Below, in pieces: positions 1 to 11,945 of a stretch of DNA of 64,000 nt. The position numbers were made by a program, and so were the translations under genes. Within the stretch, counting starts at the first letter, position 1, and every line of letters starts with the position of its first letter. The notes under the pieces were generated by a model. That model was not told where the DNA came from. It was given only the letters and a program-made list of their open reading frames with translations, and did no database searches. This DNA is from Lophius americanus (taxonomy: Eukaryota > Chordata > Actinopteri > Lophiiformes > Lophiidae): the NCBI GenBank assembly GCA_037951165.1, contig JBBDHG010000015.1:8660501-8724500 (forward strand), given 5' to 3'.

Positions 1-1484
1 ACACATGCAGTACAGGTGAGTGTGAAGGGTTGTTTGTCTCGATCTGTCGGCCCTTTGAGTAAGTGGTATCTTGTCCATGGTGTACCCTGCCTCTCATCCA
101 ACGTCGTCTCGCTCCAGTTCTCCCATGACCCTACACAGAATAAGTTTGTACAGTTAATGATGAATATATAAACTACTGAACCAATTTGCAAAAAAAAAAA
201 ATTGAATGGCATGGGCAGCCACCTTGCCCAAGCCAATGTTGTACTCAAAACAACCAAAAGGGGGAGGACCAGATGATCACAGTAACCAAGTAGTTAACCT
301 CGGTGAATGCCAGGTATTCCAGAAGTTAAACTGTTATATTGCATACAAAGGAAAGACTTCTTTCTGACCAACATTGAGCTTAGGTTGCAGTGGAATACCT
401 GTATTGATCAGGGTGTAGGAGTAAGTTGTAGGATTGTTTAGCCATGGCGGAGGTATGTGGCATTATAATTTTTAGAAACATTCATTTTGGTTACATCTTA
501 ATTTCCAAGCACCAAAAAAGGTCCACGCTTGATATTGCATATCTTTAAATGGCCCATCCAGTCATTTCAATAAGGCTGTATAAACTCAATAGATGCCCCA
601 CCTACTGTGTATCAACAGTAGGTGAATTACATTGAATACATAAAAATAGCTGTGTCCATATATGCCTTGTTTCTGCTACATTCAAACATACAATGAAAGA
701 CTGAAAAGAAATGATCATTCTAAATTGTAGATGAGTTAGTTCGTCTACTTGTTTTAATAACTTTGCTTCACTCATTTCAATTTTTCTCTGGCCTATCCCG
801 CTTTGGTTCAACTTTACCAACATTTCTTCTTCATAAAATAATATCTTTCATTTTATCCTCCAGTCTTCAACCCCACAGTGCTGCTGAGGCTTTCAGGGTG
901 TGATTGAGAGAAAATGGTTGTTAAATGGAGAGCTGACGGGCCGAGGCTCTGACTTATTGCCGCTTCCGAGCAAACTCTGTTAACCTTGAAAAAAAACTCA
1001 CTGCGATTTATTGATGTATGGTGACAGAGTGGAACCCAAGTTCACAGATTGGCTTTTGAATGTGTCTGTGCCTGTCGGTGTGTGCTTGTCACTTTCACTT
1101 CCTGGTTGCATGGCTTCCCTCCTCTCCTACTTTCTAGATAACGGCTTTCATGCCGTAAAAATGTGATTCCCTTTGTCAAGTCCACAACCACACTCACAAA
1201 CGCATCCACACTCAAAATGGGACTCTCTCACCGCCCGCCATTGCAGTAATGTGCCTTCACTGTTGAGATGGCATGGGACTCTGAGGAAAAACAGCTCAAA
1301 AGAGATGAAGGGCTTGTTTATACAATTACAAAAACTTTTTTAGAGAACTGTTTTATGTATGCTGGTGCTGACGAGAAAGGGTTGTTTGGATTCAAAACTC
1401 TCGTAAAAAGTTGTCGCATAACATTACATTAAAAATAAATAACATCCAAATCTTTTAAAGTCATCTTGAATAAACTTGCAAACA
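1..1484. other. No gene recognised
   Basis: AT-rich, single-copy-looking sequence. The only frame of note (602-823, minus, 73 codons) resembles nothing I know. Confidence 0.6.
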
Positions 1485-1569
1485 TGAGACATTACATTAG
1501 TACTACCTGCGTAATAATGTGTAGTGCCTGTCGAGACAAGGACTCCTTAAGACTTTGGAGGGTTTGCAG
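1485..1569 (-). mobile_element. Tc1-like transposon relic, terminal part, split by a hAT insertion
   Basis: The stretch ACATTACATTAGTACTACC.. through GACTCCTTAAGACTTTGG.. to GGTTTGCAG follows the 3' non-coding end of a common fish Tc1-like element (reverse orientation). Its continuation, starting GTGTGCAATAGTATCTGGCA, lies at 2615, beyond the element at 1570-2614. Family from memory. Confidence 0.65.
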
Positions 1570-2614
1570 TAGGGCTGCAACGAATAATCGACAAAACCGA
1601 AATAAGTTCTCAACAACGTTGATATTCGATTAGTCAGTGACATCATCGGACACAGCCTCTGACATCGCGTAATAAGAAGGAAATATACATTACCGCTATA
1701 GCAACACCATCGCGACGGAAAACATCCAAGGTGGTGTTGGAGCATTTCTCCCTCAACAGGTCCAACAAATGTTGAGAACTGCAAAATTTGCAAATCTGAC
1801 CTTTCCTGATGTCAGTAATCCTGGAGCATTTGAAACGGAGGCACGTTGGCTCTGTACACGATAAAGACAAGTCTCTGTAAGCATACAGTGAATTCTTAAT
1901 GACGCGAGTATAAAATAACTATTATCAAATCACAATGTTACTCTTCACGTTAAAAATGTGCCCCTACGTTACAATCATACACGTTTAACTGCTCATGGAA
2001 ACGTTTCATATTATTGCTGAAAGTGTGTTTGGGCCTGCAGAGTGCACACGTCTATGCGTGTGGGCGTGTCCAATGTGGGCTGCATCCAACTTGTAAACGA
2101 TTTATCCTACTGTAGTCGTTAACTACAGAATGCTCAAAGTACTGACTTTTTTTTTCTACCCTTGTTTATTTTCCTACATTTACATGGATGTTCGATTTCA
2201 TTCCAGAGAACCTGCTGTATTTTTCATAATTTATTTTTTTTAATATTATTATATTATAATATTATTTATTTATACATTTTTATTTAACTTTTGTATCAGC
2301 AGTGATGTGATGCAACATGAAAGGACTAAATTCCAGTTCAGCAAATACACTGTTGGTTTTAAAGTCTGTTATAAAAAGCGGTAAAGTTCATTGAAAGACA
2401 TTTTAGAAAGAACAATTCATCTTTACTTTTTTTATTATTAATTGGCATTTGCCTAAGACAACCTTAAGTTAAATTCAAAAGCAGATAGTAAAATTATTAT
2501 TTACATTTTTACTTAACCTTTCTTTAACCAGGAGAAAAAAATAACGTTCCGATTAATCGGTTGATTATTGAAACGATTAATTGACTCTCAAAATAGTTGT
2601 TTGTTGCAGCCCTA
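1570..2614 (+). mobile_element. Non-autonomous or decayed hAT element with BED-finger remnant
   Basis: A 1045-bp element bounded by perfect 12-bp terminal inverted repeats, TAGGGCTGCAAC (1570-1581) and GTTGCAGCCCTA (2603-2614). The flanking octamers GTTTGCAG (1562-1569) and GTGTGCAA (2615-2622) match at 6 of 8 positions, fitting the 8-bp target duplication of hAT elements. Near 1718-1860 the plus strand encodes, across a frameshift, a BED-type zinc-finger trace: VLEHFSLNRSNKC, then ENCKICKSDLS, then ILEHLKRRHVG (C..C..H..H spacing). The rest is AT-rich and non-coding, so it cannot encode a transposase. Unrelated in ends to the hAT remnants at 40.6 and 57.9 kb. Confidence 0.75.
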
Positions 2615-2945
2615 GTGTGCAATAGTATCTGGCACGAAGTTGTTGGCTTCAGATCTTTTATGTCCTGGATGTTGCATAATGAGGCCTCCATTGATCATAC
2701 TCGCTTTTCCAGCATGTAGCACAAAAGCTGGCTTGGATTGAGATATTGGGAATTTGGAGGCAAAGTCGACACCTTGAACTTGTTGTTGTACTCATCAAAC
2801 CATTCCTGCAGCTTGACAGGAAGCCTAATGTTGCTGGAGGATGCCAGTACTATTAATCAATGCTCTAGCAATTTTAAGTAGGGAGTATATGTCAAAGTAA
2901 CAACAACATGGATGATAAGATAAGGTTTCCCATCAGAACACTGTC
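2615..2945 (-). mobile_element. Tc1-like transposon relic, second part
   Basis: Continuation of the Tc1 copy interrupted at 1569/2615. Recognisable blocks include TAGTATCTGGCACGAAG, GGAATTTGGAGGCAAAGTC, CACCTTGAACTTG and TCAAACCATTCCTGCAG, which are the reverse complement of the 3' half of a fish Tc1-like transposase gene. It ends near TTTCCCATCAGAACACTGTCC. No intact frame. Confidence 0.75.
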
Positions 2946-4319
2946 CAAATAGTTACTTCAAAAACTGTGTTTTCTCTTTCAGTGCCTGGCTGTGTGGGAT
3001 TCGTTTCTGTGTTCCCTCAGGGTGGACTCCAGCCATCAGAGAGATGCGGAAGAAACCTCTTAAAATGTGGAAATGATCACCAACATGGAGATTGACTGCT
3101 CTGTCGAAGAGGACGTAAAGCACACCCTTTGTCCAAAACACTATAATATAGACTGAACCAATGACCACTTTTCCAAACATGTACCAAAAAAACACTCTTT
3201 CTTCACTTCTTTCCGTGTGCCTTCAAAAAAAAAGCTTAATCTCACCATTCCAGGGATGATTTTGTAACACTAAAATCAATGATGTCGCCCAAATGCCCAC
3301 CCACCAGTGTTTAACACTACAGCATACACAGCTATAAGATAAGACTCTGGCTTCTTTTGGCTCCACTCTGTTGCTTTATTTTTCTTAATATACACATACT
3401 GTTCCATGTGTGGACAACATAGTGAAACTTTGAAATGCCTTCCACCATTGCATACAGAGTACTGTTACACCCTGAGGGCTTGCTCCCTTGGAAAGAGGCT
3501 AAAATGTAATGTGTAGCATTGTCACGAGTTTTCTAGCCAATCACCTCACAGAACTTATAACTAAATTTCCAAATGTAGCAGATGCAAGGTTCACTCAACT
3601 CACAGACCAAGAGTGCGACATTATATTGCAAAATATGTGATTTACAACGCTGAATTTTACAAGCTATTGGATCAAAGTGTATCGATTTTAAAATCATAGA
3701 GTTCATGCTATTTTAAAGTTCCAAGGATTTACAGTACGTGATTCCTCAACAACAAACCAGAATTTAGTTTAGCACTTCTGGAATACAGTTTGATTAATCT
3801 GCCTAAATTTTCTGTTTTCGACTTAAACGTGACAGTCCCGAAGCTACCGATACCAATGTACTTCAACCGCATTACCAAAGTTAAGAAGTAGTGTAGCTGA
3901 TCCTAATCTCTAATCCTTCAATTAGTGAAATCCCTGCATTTTAATCAGTGCCTTCTCTATCTCTTATTACCAAAACCAGAACCATTTTACTCTCCTTGAG
4001 CTCAGTCAGTGACGTGGTTCAAATGGACCTTTCAAGTTCACAGGCTATTCTTGATCTTTGCAACATTATTTCGAGAATTGTCTATAGTGGAAATAATCAA
4101 CCATCTGATGCTGGGTTCAGACTCCATGATATCGGTTCAAGGAATTTTGAGACGATTTTTGATTGATTTCCTGATTTTTGATCTGTTAGAACCTTGATAT
4201 ACTCCGAATAGAGAGTGCACATGGTACTATTTTAAACCTTTGGGTGCCTTAATAGAAGGATGAATTCACTCCGATCAACCCAAAGTGCTGCAGACAAAGG
4301 CAGGTGGCAAGACGTATGT
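2946..4319. other. No gene recognised
   Basis: Short frames only; the minus frame 2953-3195 (80 codons, hydrophobic start) is not recognised. Confidence 0.6.
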
Positions 4320-4690
4320 ATTGGGTCCGTGGGATCGACTTTGGTCTGTCTTGAAACAGAATTCTCTTCAATGTTTGTCTCTTGCTTGCCTTGAAACAGT
4401 CCTCTCTTCGATAGTGGTGTCTGGCTTGCCTTGAAAATATTCTATTTCGTGTCTCTCAACAGTACACTCACTCTGGAGTTGTCTCTCTCGTCTCAGAACA
4501 GTAGTGACTTTTCAATAGTGTTTTCACACTTCTCTCGAAACAGTTGTCTCTCTAATAGTGGTCTGCTGTTTACCTTCTACAGTGGAACAATCTGGAACAA
4601 TGTTCTCTACCTTGTCTGGAAATGGTACTCTCCCATGAAAGGTGGTCTCCCAATTGTCTCAAACAGTGGTCTCTCTTTGCAGCCATCCCA
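4320..4690. repeat. Degenerate minisatellite with a GAAACAGT..GTCTCTC core
   Basis: The words TTGAAACAG, AACAGT(A/G)GT and TGTCTCTC recur roughly every 30-45 bases across this stretch (for example CTTGAAACAGAATTCTC, CTTGAAACAGTCCTCTC, CGAAACAGTTGTCTC, CTCAAACAGTGGTCTC). A 99-codon plus frame (4431-4730) crosses it and is a by-product of the repeat. Confidence 0.6.
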
Positions 4691-6009
4691 TCTATGTGTC
4701 AAACGTCCAACATCCCTCCACCTAACATGAAAGTCGGTCCATGTACATCTAATGTGATATGATGCCTATTGTAGGAATGATTATGCATTGCCAGCATCTT
4801 ACTCTGCTGAAGCATTTATGAAACATTGTTGACATGCTCTTATTGGACAGGTTAAACATGGAGTCTGCTCTATCTTCCAGCCATGTTAAAGCAAAAGTTT
4901 TGATCCCAAGACCGACGGACCTTTAAAAACACTTTGTAGTCTGATCCTCACAAGTGAATAATCAAAAGTTGAATATAAATCTGTTCTCCTTTGACTGTGT
5001 CCAGGACTATTCACATGCCGAAGAGGAATAAGGCCAGAGTAGATTTAGCAAAATAGAACCAACCAAAAACTCAACTTGAAAAAAAAAGTAGCTCAACATA
5101 TTCCATATAGTTCATTTGTACATCCATCTTACGTTCGAGTTTTCCATTTACCACAAATGGAAGATGAGACCGGTATGAATAGCACTCAGAGCTATTGATC
5201 TTCTGTTAAACTTTTAGCAGAGAAGCCTTAAAATTCTTTATAAAATCTTCTCAAGGATGTTATTGTTGTGCCGAAAAATCTTTCATGTTTACAAAGCTAC
5301 CGTATCTGCAGTGCCTTTACAAGAGAATTCCTAAATAATCTTTTTATACTGTAATATCTCTTTTCTCAATTTTTTTGGTTGCTTTTATGATAATTGATTG
5401 TTGGAATAAATAATTTTGAGACATTGACTTAATAAAGACAAATCTAACATTATGAACTGTTTGGGATTCTGTTTGTGTGATACTGGGTCTACAATGGTGT
5501 AAAATACAGCAGAAATGTCATAAAAAAGGGAAGTTGCCTCCTTGGCATTCATGCAGCATCGGTTCATTGCAGGCTGATTATCAAAAACAAACATTATTTT
5601 TTCACCAGTGTCAAAGTGTCCAAACATGTTCTGCTTGTTGGCAGGACTTACCCTGAACGAAGCAGCTAAGTTCAACATTTCACTCGGTTTAAACACAATG
5701 CAGCGGGTCCTGAAAACGTTTGCTTGTTTGAACACTTTAAACTGTAGAAACAAGTCGTTCCATTGGAGTTATATTGTCCATACTCTGTGTCCAGCTGCTG
5801 TCAAATATTAGTGGAGTCTCTTCGAACAGATTTTTATAGGTTTATCTTTTTTCTCACTGTTCATTTTCTTAGAATGTTGGCATTACTTATTTTACAAACT
5901 GAGCATGGAAACACGTCGATCCGCCATAGAATTTGAACCACTAACAGGTAAAGTGAATACCAAAATATTCTCAGCAATAATCATTGCTTTTTTAATATGC
6001 TATCTGTCA
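4691..6009. other. No gene recognised; one unexplained minus frame
   Basis: The minus frame 5385-5753 (122 codons) has no family I recognise and no convincing splice sites. Probably chance or old mobile-element debris. Confidence 0.5.
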
Positions 6010-6265
6010 CAAACCGGGCTCACATGTATAACAAACTCTGCTGCTAAGGTAATGGGTCTTCCTGCACCAAACCTCTCAGAACTAAACGTAGCCAAAGCAC
6101 GCATCACCACCTCCATAGCCCAGGACATCGCACATCCACTCCATCACTACCTCACCCTTATGCCCTCTGGGCGCCGGTATAGGACACGCAGGTTCAGATG
6201 AGCTCGCTTTGATATAAGTCTGGTCCCCGCAGTCATCGCTGCCTTGAAAAGTAGACCTCATTGAA
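6010..6265 (+). mobile_element. LINE reverse-transcriptase C-terminal relic
   Basis: The plus frame 5905-6201 includes TNSAAKVMGLPAPNLSEL and HPLHHYLTLMPSGRRYR. This AAK-x-GLP.. HPL-x7-LPSGRRYR arrangement is familiar from the C-terminal end of fish LINE polyproteins. Downstream, out of frame, is a trace of a LVPAVIAALK-like end. Clade not determined; no RT core nearby. Confidence 0.5.
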
Positions 6266-6384
6266 CAATGTGGACTGCTGTCCTTAAATTGATGTCCGTA
6301 TTGTTTTGTTGTATTTCTGTCATTGAAAAGAAAAAGAGAAAAATTACCCATTGGGGAAAATAAAGTCCGTAGTTACCATGGCAC

Positions 6385-6690
6385 TTGTCAATGGGTGAAA
6401 TAAGCAGCAAGTGAACATATTTTTCTGAAGTTGATTTATTGGAAGCTGGAAAAATGGAAACGAGGAAGGACCAAATTTTGATGTGTATATCTCCTGAACT
6501 GCAGGTCTTGTTGGGTGTTTCTGATCTTCATTGGTTAGTGCCTACCAAAGTGGTCTAGGGAAGGACAGTGGCAGGGTTGTGGGGGCCTAAACCTCACTGA
6601 AACGCATGGGGTGCAAAAACTACCTCGTACTGTCCGATTTGACTGAAGAGCTACTGCAGCAAAAACCGCCGAAAAAGACATGCTATATTT
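6385..6690 (+). mobile_element. Tc1-like transposon relic, 5' part of transposase
   Basis: Tracks the start of the fish Tc1-like transposase gene: TTGGAAGCTGGAAAAATGG (start region), CTGCAGGTCTTGTTGGGTGTT, GTGGTCTAGGGAAGGACA and GAAGAGCTACTGCAGC (the RRATVA-coding region of the paired-like DNA-binding domain). Multiple frame breaks. Confidence 0.7.
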
Positions 6691-8744
6691 CATTTTCACA
6701 GTGGCAGCAGGCTAAGAAGGATATTCCAGCCATCTCTGCCACACAACATTCTCTAGCTAATCCTAAGGGATCCCAAGGCATCTCCAGAGATGAATAGAAT
6801 CAACTCAACTGGCTCCTTTTGACGCAAAGGAGCAGATGGAGCGTTTTGTCCCTGTCCTGAGTCCATTTTGTATATATGTTGTTTTTTTTATGCGCTTGCA
6901 GATATGGATGAGATGTTAAAACGAAGCAACACCACCGGAAATAATAGCAAGCAGTATGGCTGCAGTTAAAGGAAGACATGAAAAATGTCTTCGAAGACAA
7001 AGGAGAAAAAAGTCAAATGGAGATGTACCATCCACATGTGACAATGTTTTAATGACCGACCAAAGGGTAGGTCCTGATTTCCAAATGGCGGCCACCATAT
7101 TGGCATAGATGGAGAAGGGATTTCTTGTTTGAAATTTTAGTGTTTTGGCTTTTGACATATGGAGGATCGTACATATTATTTGGAACAACAAAAAGTACCT
7201 CAGCACTTTTGCCAGAGGATTCAACTCTGCAGATCTGTTATAACATAGAAGGTCTTGGATCGTCACATGCAACTGACATACCAAGACCTACCGCTTCCCA
7301 TTCGGATACTGCCGCAGAGTTTTATAATCTTTTAGTTAAGGTCAACAAAATGAATCCAAGACCCAGTTATCTGCACCCTCACACAGTACTGCACGTACAC
7401 CATTTGTCAGAGAAAATCTGAAGCTGCTGTCATAACAACACGGCCCGAGGGGATGTTTGAATCTGCTATGAACAAAAAACTTTGTGTCACCATTTTTGAT
7501 GTTGTCTAAACTTCACTTTCATCTGGTGTATGTATGGATGTTGACGTATAAGAAGCATTGAAGTATCTGGGCTCTGATGGATACATTTAAAATCGATAGT
7601 TCTATTTTAATACATGGGTGGAATAGAAATGAGACTTTCATCTCTTTGAATTTTTTCTCCATAGTCTTGTTGGAGCCAACGCTTCACTAGCCTCCTAGCT
7701 CTACTCCTCAGCTGTATACATTCACCTCATCAACTACGGTTCTTCCTTTCATCACCAGATTATTCAACGAGCTATCAGGGTTGACTCGCCTGTGTCTAGA
7801 ACTATTTTGTCAGCTCTCCGCTCCAGCCATCACCGCCCACGCTTGAATCCACCACAGCCTTCAGACAGCTCTCGCTTCAGCTGAACCCAGCCTTTGCCTC
7901 CTACATGGTGAACTTTGGACGGTGACCTCCCATTTATAAAGCAATGCCGTAACATTCTATAACAATAACTTCAATCACCTGAGAAAGTTAGAAGCAGGTC
8001 TGGTTGAGAAAAGGTGAAAATATGTAATGGCTGCCATGAGAGTCCTGTTAGTTATTTAATATATTATTAATATAGAAAATATTGTTAGTGTAGCTTTTCT
8101 TAATCAAATTAGTTTAATGCAGAATGCATACCAGAGAGTCTAATTATGTATTTAGTAACATAAGTATCAACCACGGGACTCTTCTCAGCAAATAATCAAT
8201 GTTGTTTTATATAATGTTTGCGAGCGAGTTGAAATCAAATGAAAAAAAACATTTCTTCTCCATCGCTCTCTTCCTGTGATGACTGTGCCGCTGTTCTACT
8301 TAGTATGTTATCCTGCGTGCCTAATGACATAATAAAAGGAAGACTTCTTTAAATAAAACAGTGCCTTTAGAATTGGGCCCCCTGGATTAGCTTCTTCCTA
8401 ATGCGGAAGAAAATTCAAGAGAGTCAGAAAAATATACGGCAGTACACCAACACCTTCTGTGCCCTGCATGAAGGTCCCTGTAGAGAATGACATTATTATA
8501 TTCTTTACATTTGTTTGTTTTTGTTCATTACACTTGAAACATCTTCTTTGATGTTCGAAGGAAATCTAAATTCAGTCTTCATTTTTTTTTGTAAACAAAT
8601 CCCATGAGGAGACCCATTTATTATGTGTTACGCCTTACATGCGTTTGTCTTTTCCACTTTATCACAGAACTCTATTCAAAACACAACAGTGATGTACCTT
8701 ACCTACAGTGAAGCAAAGAATGGTCAAGTATGAGGATCTGTGTG
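6691..8744. other. No gene recognised
   Basis: The plus frame 7125-7421 (98 codons) and minus frame 6916-7284 overlap each other; neither is recognised. Likely mobile-element debris. Confidence 0.5.
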
Positions 8745-8750
8745 ACTATA

Positions 8751-8826
<76 letters not shown>

Positions 8827-8874
8827 CATACATATATATATATATACATACATATATATATATATACATACATA

Positions 8875-8909
<35 letters not shown>

Positions 8910-8916
8910 GCATATA

Positions 8917-8984
<68 letters not shown>
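8745..8984. repeat. TA-rich microsatellite with TATACA interruptions
   Basis: About 240 bases of (TA)n broken at intervals by ACATA or CATACA. Long open frames on both strands here (YIYIYI-type) are repeat artefacts. Confidence 0.97.
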
Positions 8985-8986
<2 letters not shown>

Positions 8987-8991
8987 AATAA

Positions 8992-9215
8992 GATGTTGGT
9001 CTGGTCGGATGAATCAGTCTTTCTTGTAGTTGTTTGGTCAATTTTGGATCCTGCCATTTATGTGGATGTCCACCTACCTAAACATTGTTGCTGACCAAGC
9101 AGCAACCCCATTCATGGAATCGGTATTCCAGGATTTCAGCAGGATAATAATCATAGCCACACAGCAGAAATGGTTGAGGAAGGGTTTTAAGGACAACAAG
9201 GAATTGATTTAGTGT
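8992..9215 (+). mobile_element. Tc1-like transposon relic, 3' part of transposase
   Basis: GTTGGTCTGGTCGGATGAATCAG encodes VWSDES, the first catalytic-Asp region of a Tc1 DDE transposase, then IYVDVHLP, AACATTGTTGCTGACCAAG (NIVADQ), ATGGAATCGGTATTCCAGGA and CCACACAGCAGAAATG (HTAEM). It starts directly at the TA microsatellite, which replaces the upstream transposase sequence. Frameshifted; not functional. Confidence 0.75.
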
Positions 9216-9811
9216 TTTTTGAAGCCTTATGAAAAGAGTCTTAATTGCCAAACCAGGATGCGTGTAATCCATAAAGCCAGCAGTGCTCTACGAACCCTAT
9301 TTTCATTGGCCCTGATCTCTCAAGGTTACAGTTGGGCATTTATATGGCAGCAACCCTCATCCAAAATATGAACAAAAAATGGTTATAAAAATTTAATTTA
9401 TTTATATTATGTACCCATTCGATTCATCCTGGTACCCCTCGGGGTGTGTCAATCAGGGATCTGTCCTGATTGTGTACGACAAGCTCAGTATTCTCCTGAA
9501 GGCATTCCTCTCTGTCAGTGCATGTTAATGTGTATGTGTACATCTCGGCTTGTCTCCATGGCGACACGCGTCTCCATGATGCTACTTTTTCTGTGTCTGT
9601 TTGCAATACAGGCAAGACATATGGAACGTCATAATATGGTCTTGTTTCATTAAGGAATGGTCCCTGGCAACAGCGATTAGGCTAATGTTTTTTGAGGCAT
9701 TGTTTTTTTTTCAGCTATTTTTAGGTTCTCAGGGAAAACGATAACTTACCTATATTGGCACATTCATCAGTGTTAAAAAAAACGTATTTTTTACCGTCCT
9801 GCGAAGGACGC
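9216..9811. other. No gene recognised
   Basis: Short overlapping frames on both strands only. Confidence 0.6.
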
Positions 9812-9945
9812 TTATTTAGGTTGCCTGGTTCCTTGATGTCATTCTTTCAGTAATTACCCATAGTTCATGACCATATGTGAGGTTTGGATCATAGATTGAC
9901 TGGTGAATTGAAAGCTTTACCTTACAGCCCAGCTCAGTTATGCCA
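9812..9945 (-). mobile_element. LINE reverse-transcriptase fragment
   Basis: On the minus strand the frame reads VKLSIHQSIYDPNLTYGHEL then WVITERM. This KLSIYRSIYxPxLTYGHELWVxTERM block is common in fish LINE ORF2 proteins, just downstream of the RT core. A second relic of the next block of this family is at 33725-33850. Confidence 0.6.
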
Positions 9946-10110
9946 TCATAATTTGGTCCTTGCCAAAATCCCTCAGATACTTTTGGACAAGGTCCATTTC
10001 TCCTGTAAGCTTTGAACAAAATGTTAACTCGCTGCCTTATATATCCTGCCCACTGAAAAATGCCATTCTAACATAATAATCAATGTTAATCAGTTGTTAA
10101 AATGTTATGA
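9945..10110 (-). mobile_element. Tc1-like transposon relic, 5' end
   Basis: Reverse complement of the Tc1-like 5' region: ATTTGGTCCTTGCCAAAATC, ATTTCTCCTGTAAGC, TTAACTCGCTGCCTTATATA and TAATAATCAATGTTAATC. It joins directly to the LINE fragment, so the 67-codon minus frame at 9816-10019 is a chance chimera. Confidence 0.65.
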
Positions 10111-10779
10111 GTGATTGTTATATATGCTGATATTCAGTAAATGTGAGTTCACCACTTATTGCAAACAGGAGGATGTTATAACAAAGGATGTCAGGTACGT
10201 TATTGTTTCAATGAATCCTTTCTTAAATGACAATTCAAATTGAATATGATCATTTTAACACTTAATACCATGCATAAGAACCAAGATTTTGTAACAAGAC
10301 ATCTGCCCCGAGGACAGCTGAAATGAATCGAAGCAACAAATTGCAGAGCTGTAATCTTTTCTTAAAAGTGAATCACCGCATTCTTCTGAAAGATCTAATC
10401 CTTAAAATTCTGTTGGCTAAGTCTGTATTTTCTCTCCTTAACATCACATGAGCGTGATGTCCCATGCAGTGAGCCCTGAGGCCAGTGGAGATGCAGACTC
10501 AAAGTAAGTATGACATAATATGACTTAATGACTGCTGCCCACTCCTGATGCAGCGCAAGCATGGCTGCTTCGCAGCGCTTTTGTTTTCATTTCATCAGCC
10601 TTCCCAGACTCAGTTTATGAGTAGCTCTGTTCACGTGCTCGTGTGATTTTTTTCTGTGAAGTCTGTACCTCCAGTAGCTGTCCTTGTAGGGGGATCCAGC
10701 TCAAATCCCTCCTCCGCTTTGAAGATTTGACTTGTTTCTTTGCTCTGCACAAAACCGTCCTCTGAAAGCTATCAGTTTG
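10111..10779. other. No gene recognised
   Basis: AT-rich spacer without clear repeats. Confidence 0.6.
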
Positions 10780-11525
10780 TGATTGTATGTGGATGATTTC
10801 TGCTAATCGAGATCAATCGGCATTATCATGCACAGCAGTGACTCATCAGCCACAGCTCTGGGGATCTGAGGGTGATGCTGAGAATCTGGATATTGGAATT
10901 TGCCTTAGCCTTGATTCGGATGTGAAGACTCAGACAATAGAAATACAGTCAGAACTTCACGAAATCATGTTAAAAATGCAAGAATTCATTCCTGAATGAT
11001 CAGTAAAAGAAATGTTCAGCATGCTTCAGGTCTGCCTGCAAATACATTATTCTGTTGTTATGCAGATGATGCCGTTATCTTTTGCTGATCACAAGCTCAT
11101 ATAATTTTCAACTGGGCAAACCAAACGTATAATCGTCTTAAGCTCTCAACTGCTGAAAAGTTTTTAATTAAGGTATTGTTATTGATCAGAACTTATTTTT
11201 CAAACGCAATGATGACTTTGCCTGCAAACTGAAACTTTGGGGTTTTTTTAAAAAGAAAGTTCTGTTTCTCTTTTCCGGCAAGGAAAACACAATTTATGCA
11301 ACTTTTTCGACTTTATTGGACTACAGTTATTAGCAATTTATGGACAGATCTGAGCAGTACTTAAAGAATTTGGACACCTTATACCATTGGGCTCTATGTG
11401 TTATTACAAGCTGTGGAATTTTGCTTGCTTTGCCAAGTTACTATACAACCATTTCTGGATGTCCTAAGACTCACACATTGGTTGGCATTTGTTTATAAAT
11501 CTCCTCTGTCTGTTTCCTGTTTACC
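10780..11525 (+). mobile_element. LINE reverse-transcriptase relic with YADD motif
   Basis: CCYADDAVIFC is encoded at 11056-11085; YADD (11059-11070) is the RT active-site motif. Farther on, in shifted frames, STLLDY, LKNLDTLYHWALCVITSCG and LVGICL-like traces match the region after the RT core in L2/CR1-type fish LINEs. The 70-codon frame 10787-10999 lies upstream in the same element or flank and is not recognised. Heavily decayed. Confidence 0.6.
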
Positions 11526-11544
11526 TTTGTACATGCATGGGTAT

Positions 11545-11945
11545 GTCTGCAATTAAAGGGGCAAACCAAAAACACTCAGCTGTCACAGTAGCTCTTCTGT
11601 GGGATCCGACAACATGGATTAGCCTTGGCTCCCCAATGTAAAATACAGCAAAGAGTCTCAGCTGGACACAATCCTGTCGCCAGTTCACCAGTTGTCCTTC
11701 TTGGGCCACTTTGCCAGGTACTAACCTCTGCAGAACGGGATAGCAAAACAAGACCTGAGGTTCCGAGGAAACTCTCACATCACAGCTTGTTCCTTGTCAA
11801 AATCATCCAGAGCCTCAGACTTACCCATCTCTCCTGCTTCCATCATATCACCTTCCGGACATAATGATCTTCATCTATATGTAATATCTCACCACTGACA
11901 TGTGCCATTATTACAAGATAATCAATGTAATTCACAGATTGTTTT
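11545..11945 (-). mobile_element. Tc1-like transposon relic, 5' half of transposase
   Basis: Blocks such as CAGTAGCTCTTCTGTGGGATC, GTTCACCAGTTGTCCTTCTT, GCCACTTTGCCAGGTACTAA, ACCCATCTCTCCTGCTTC and GATAATCAATGTAATTCAC are the reverse complement of the fish Tc1-like transposase start and 5' leader. The minus frame 11521-11778 (85 codons) contains VGSHRRATVTAE, matching the VRSHRRATVA region. Confidence 0.75.

Noticed and set aside
5385..5753. 122-codon minus frame that might be a gene.
   Set aside because: No family recognised, a plus-strand frame overlaps it, and neighbours are mobile-element debris; not reported as a CDS.
8708..9094. Open frames of 85-128 codons with YIYIYI repeats on both strands.
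   Set aside because: They are translations of a TA microsatellite.
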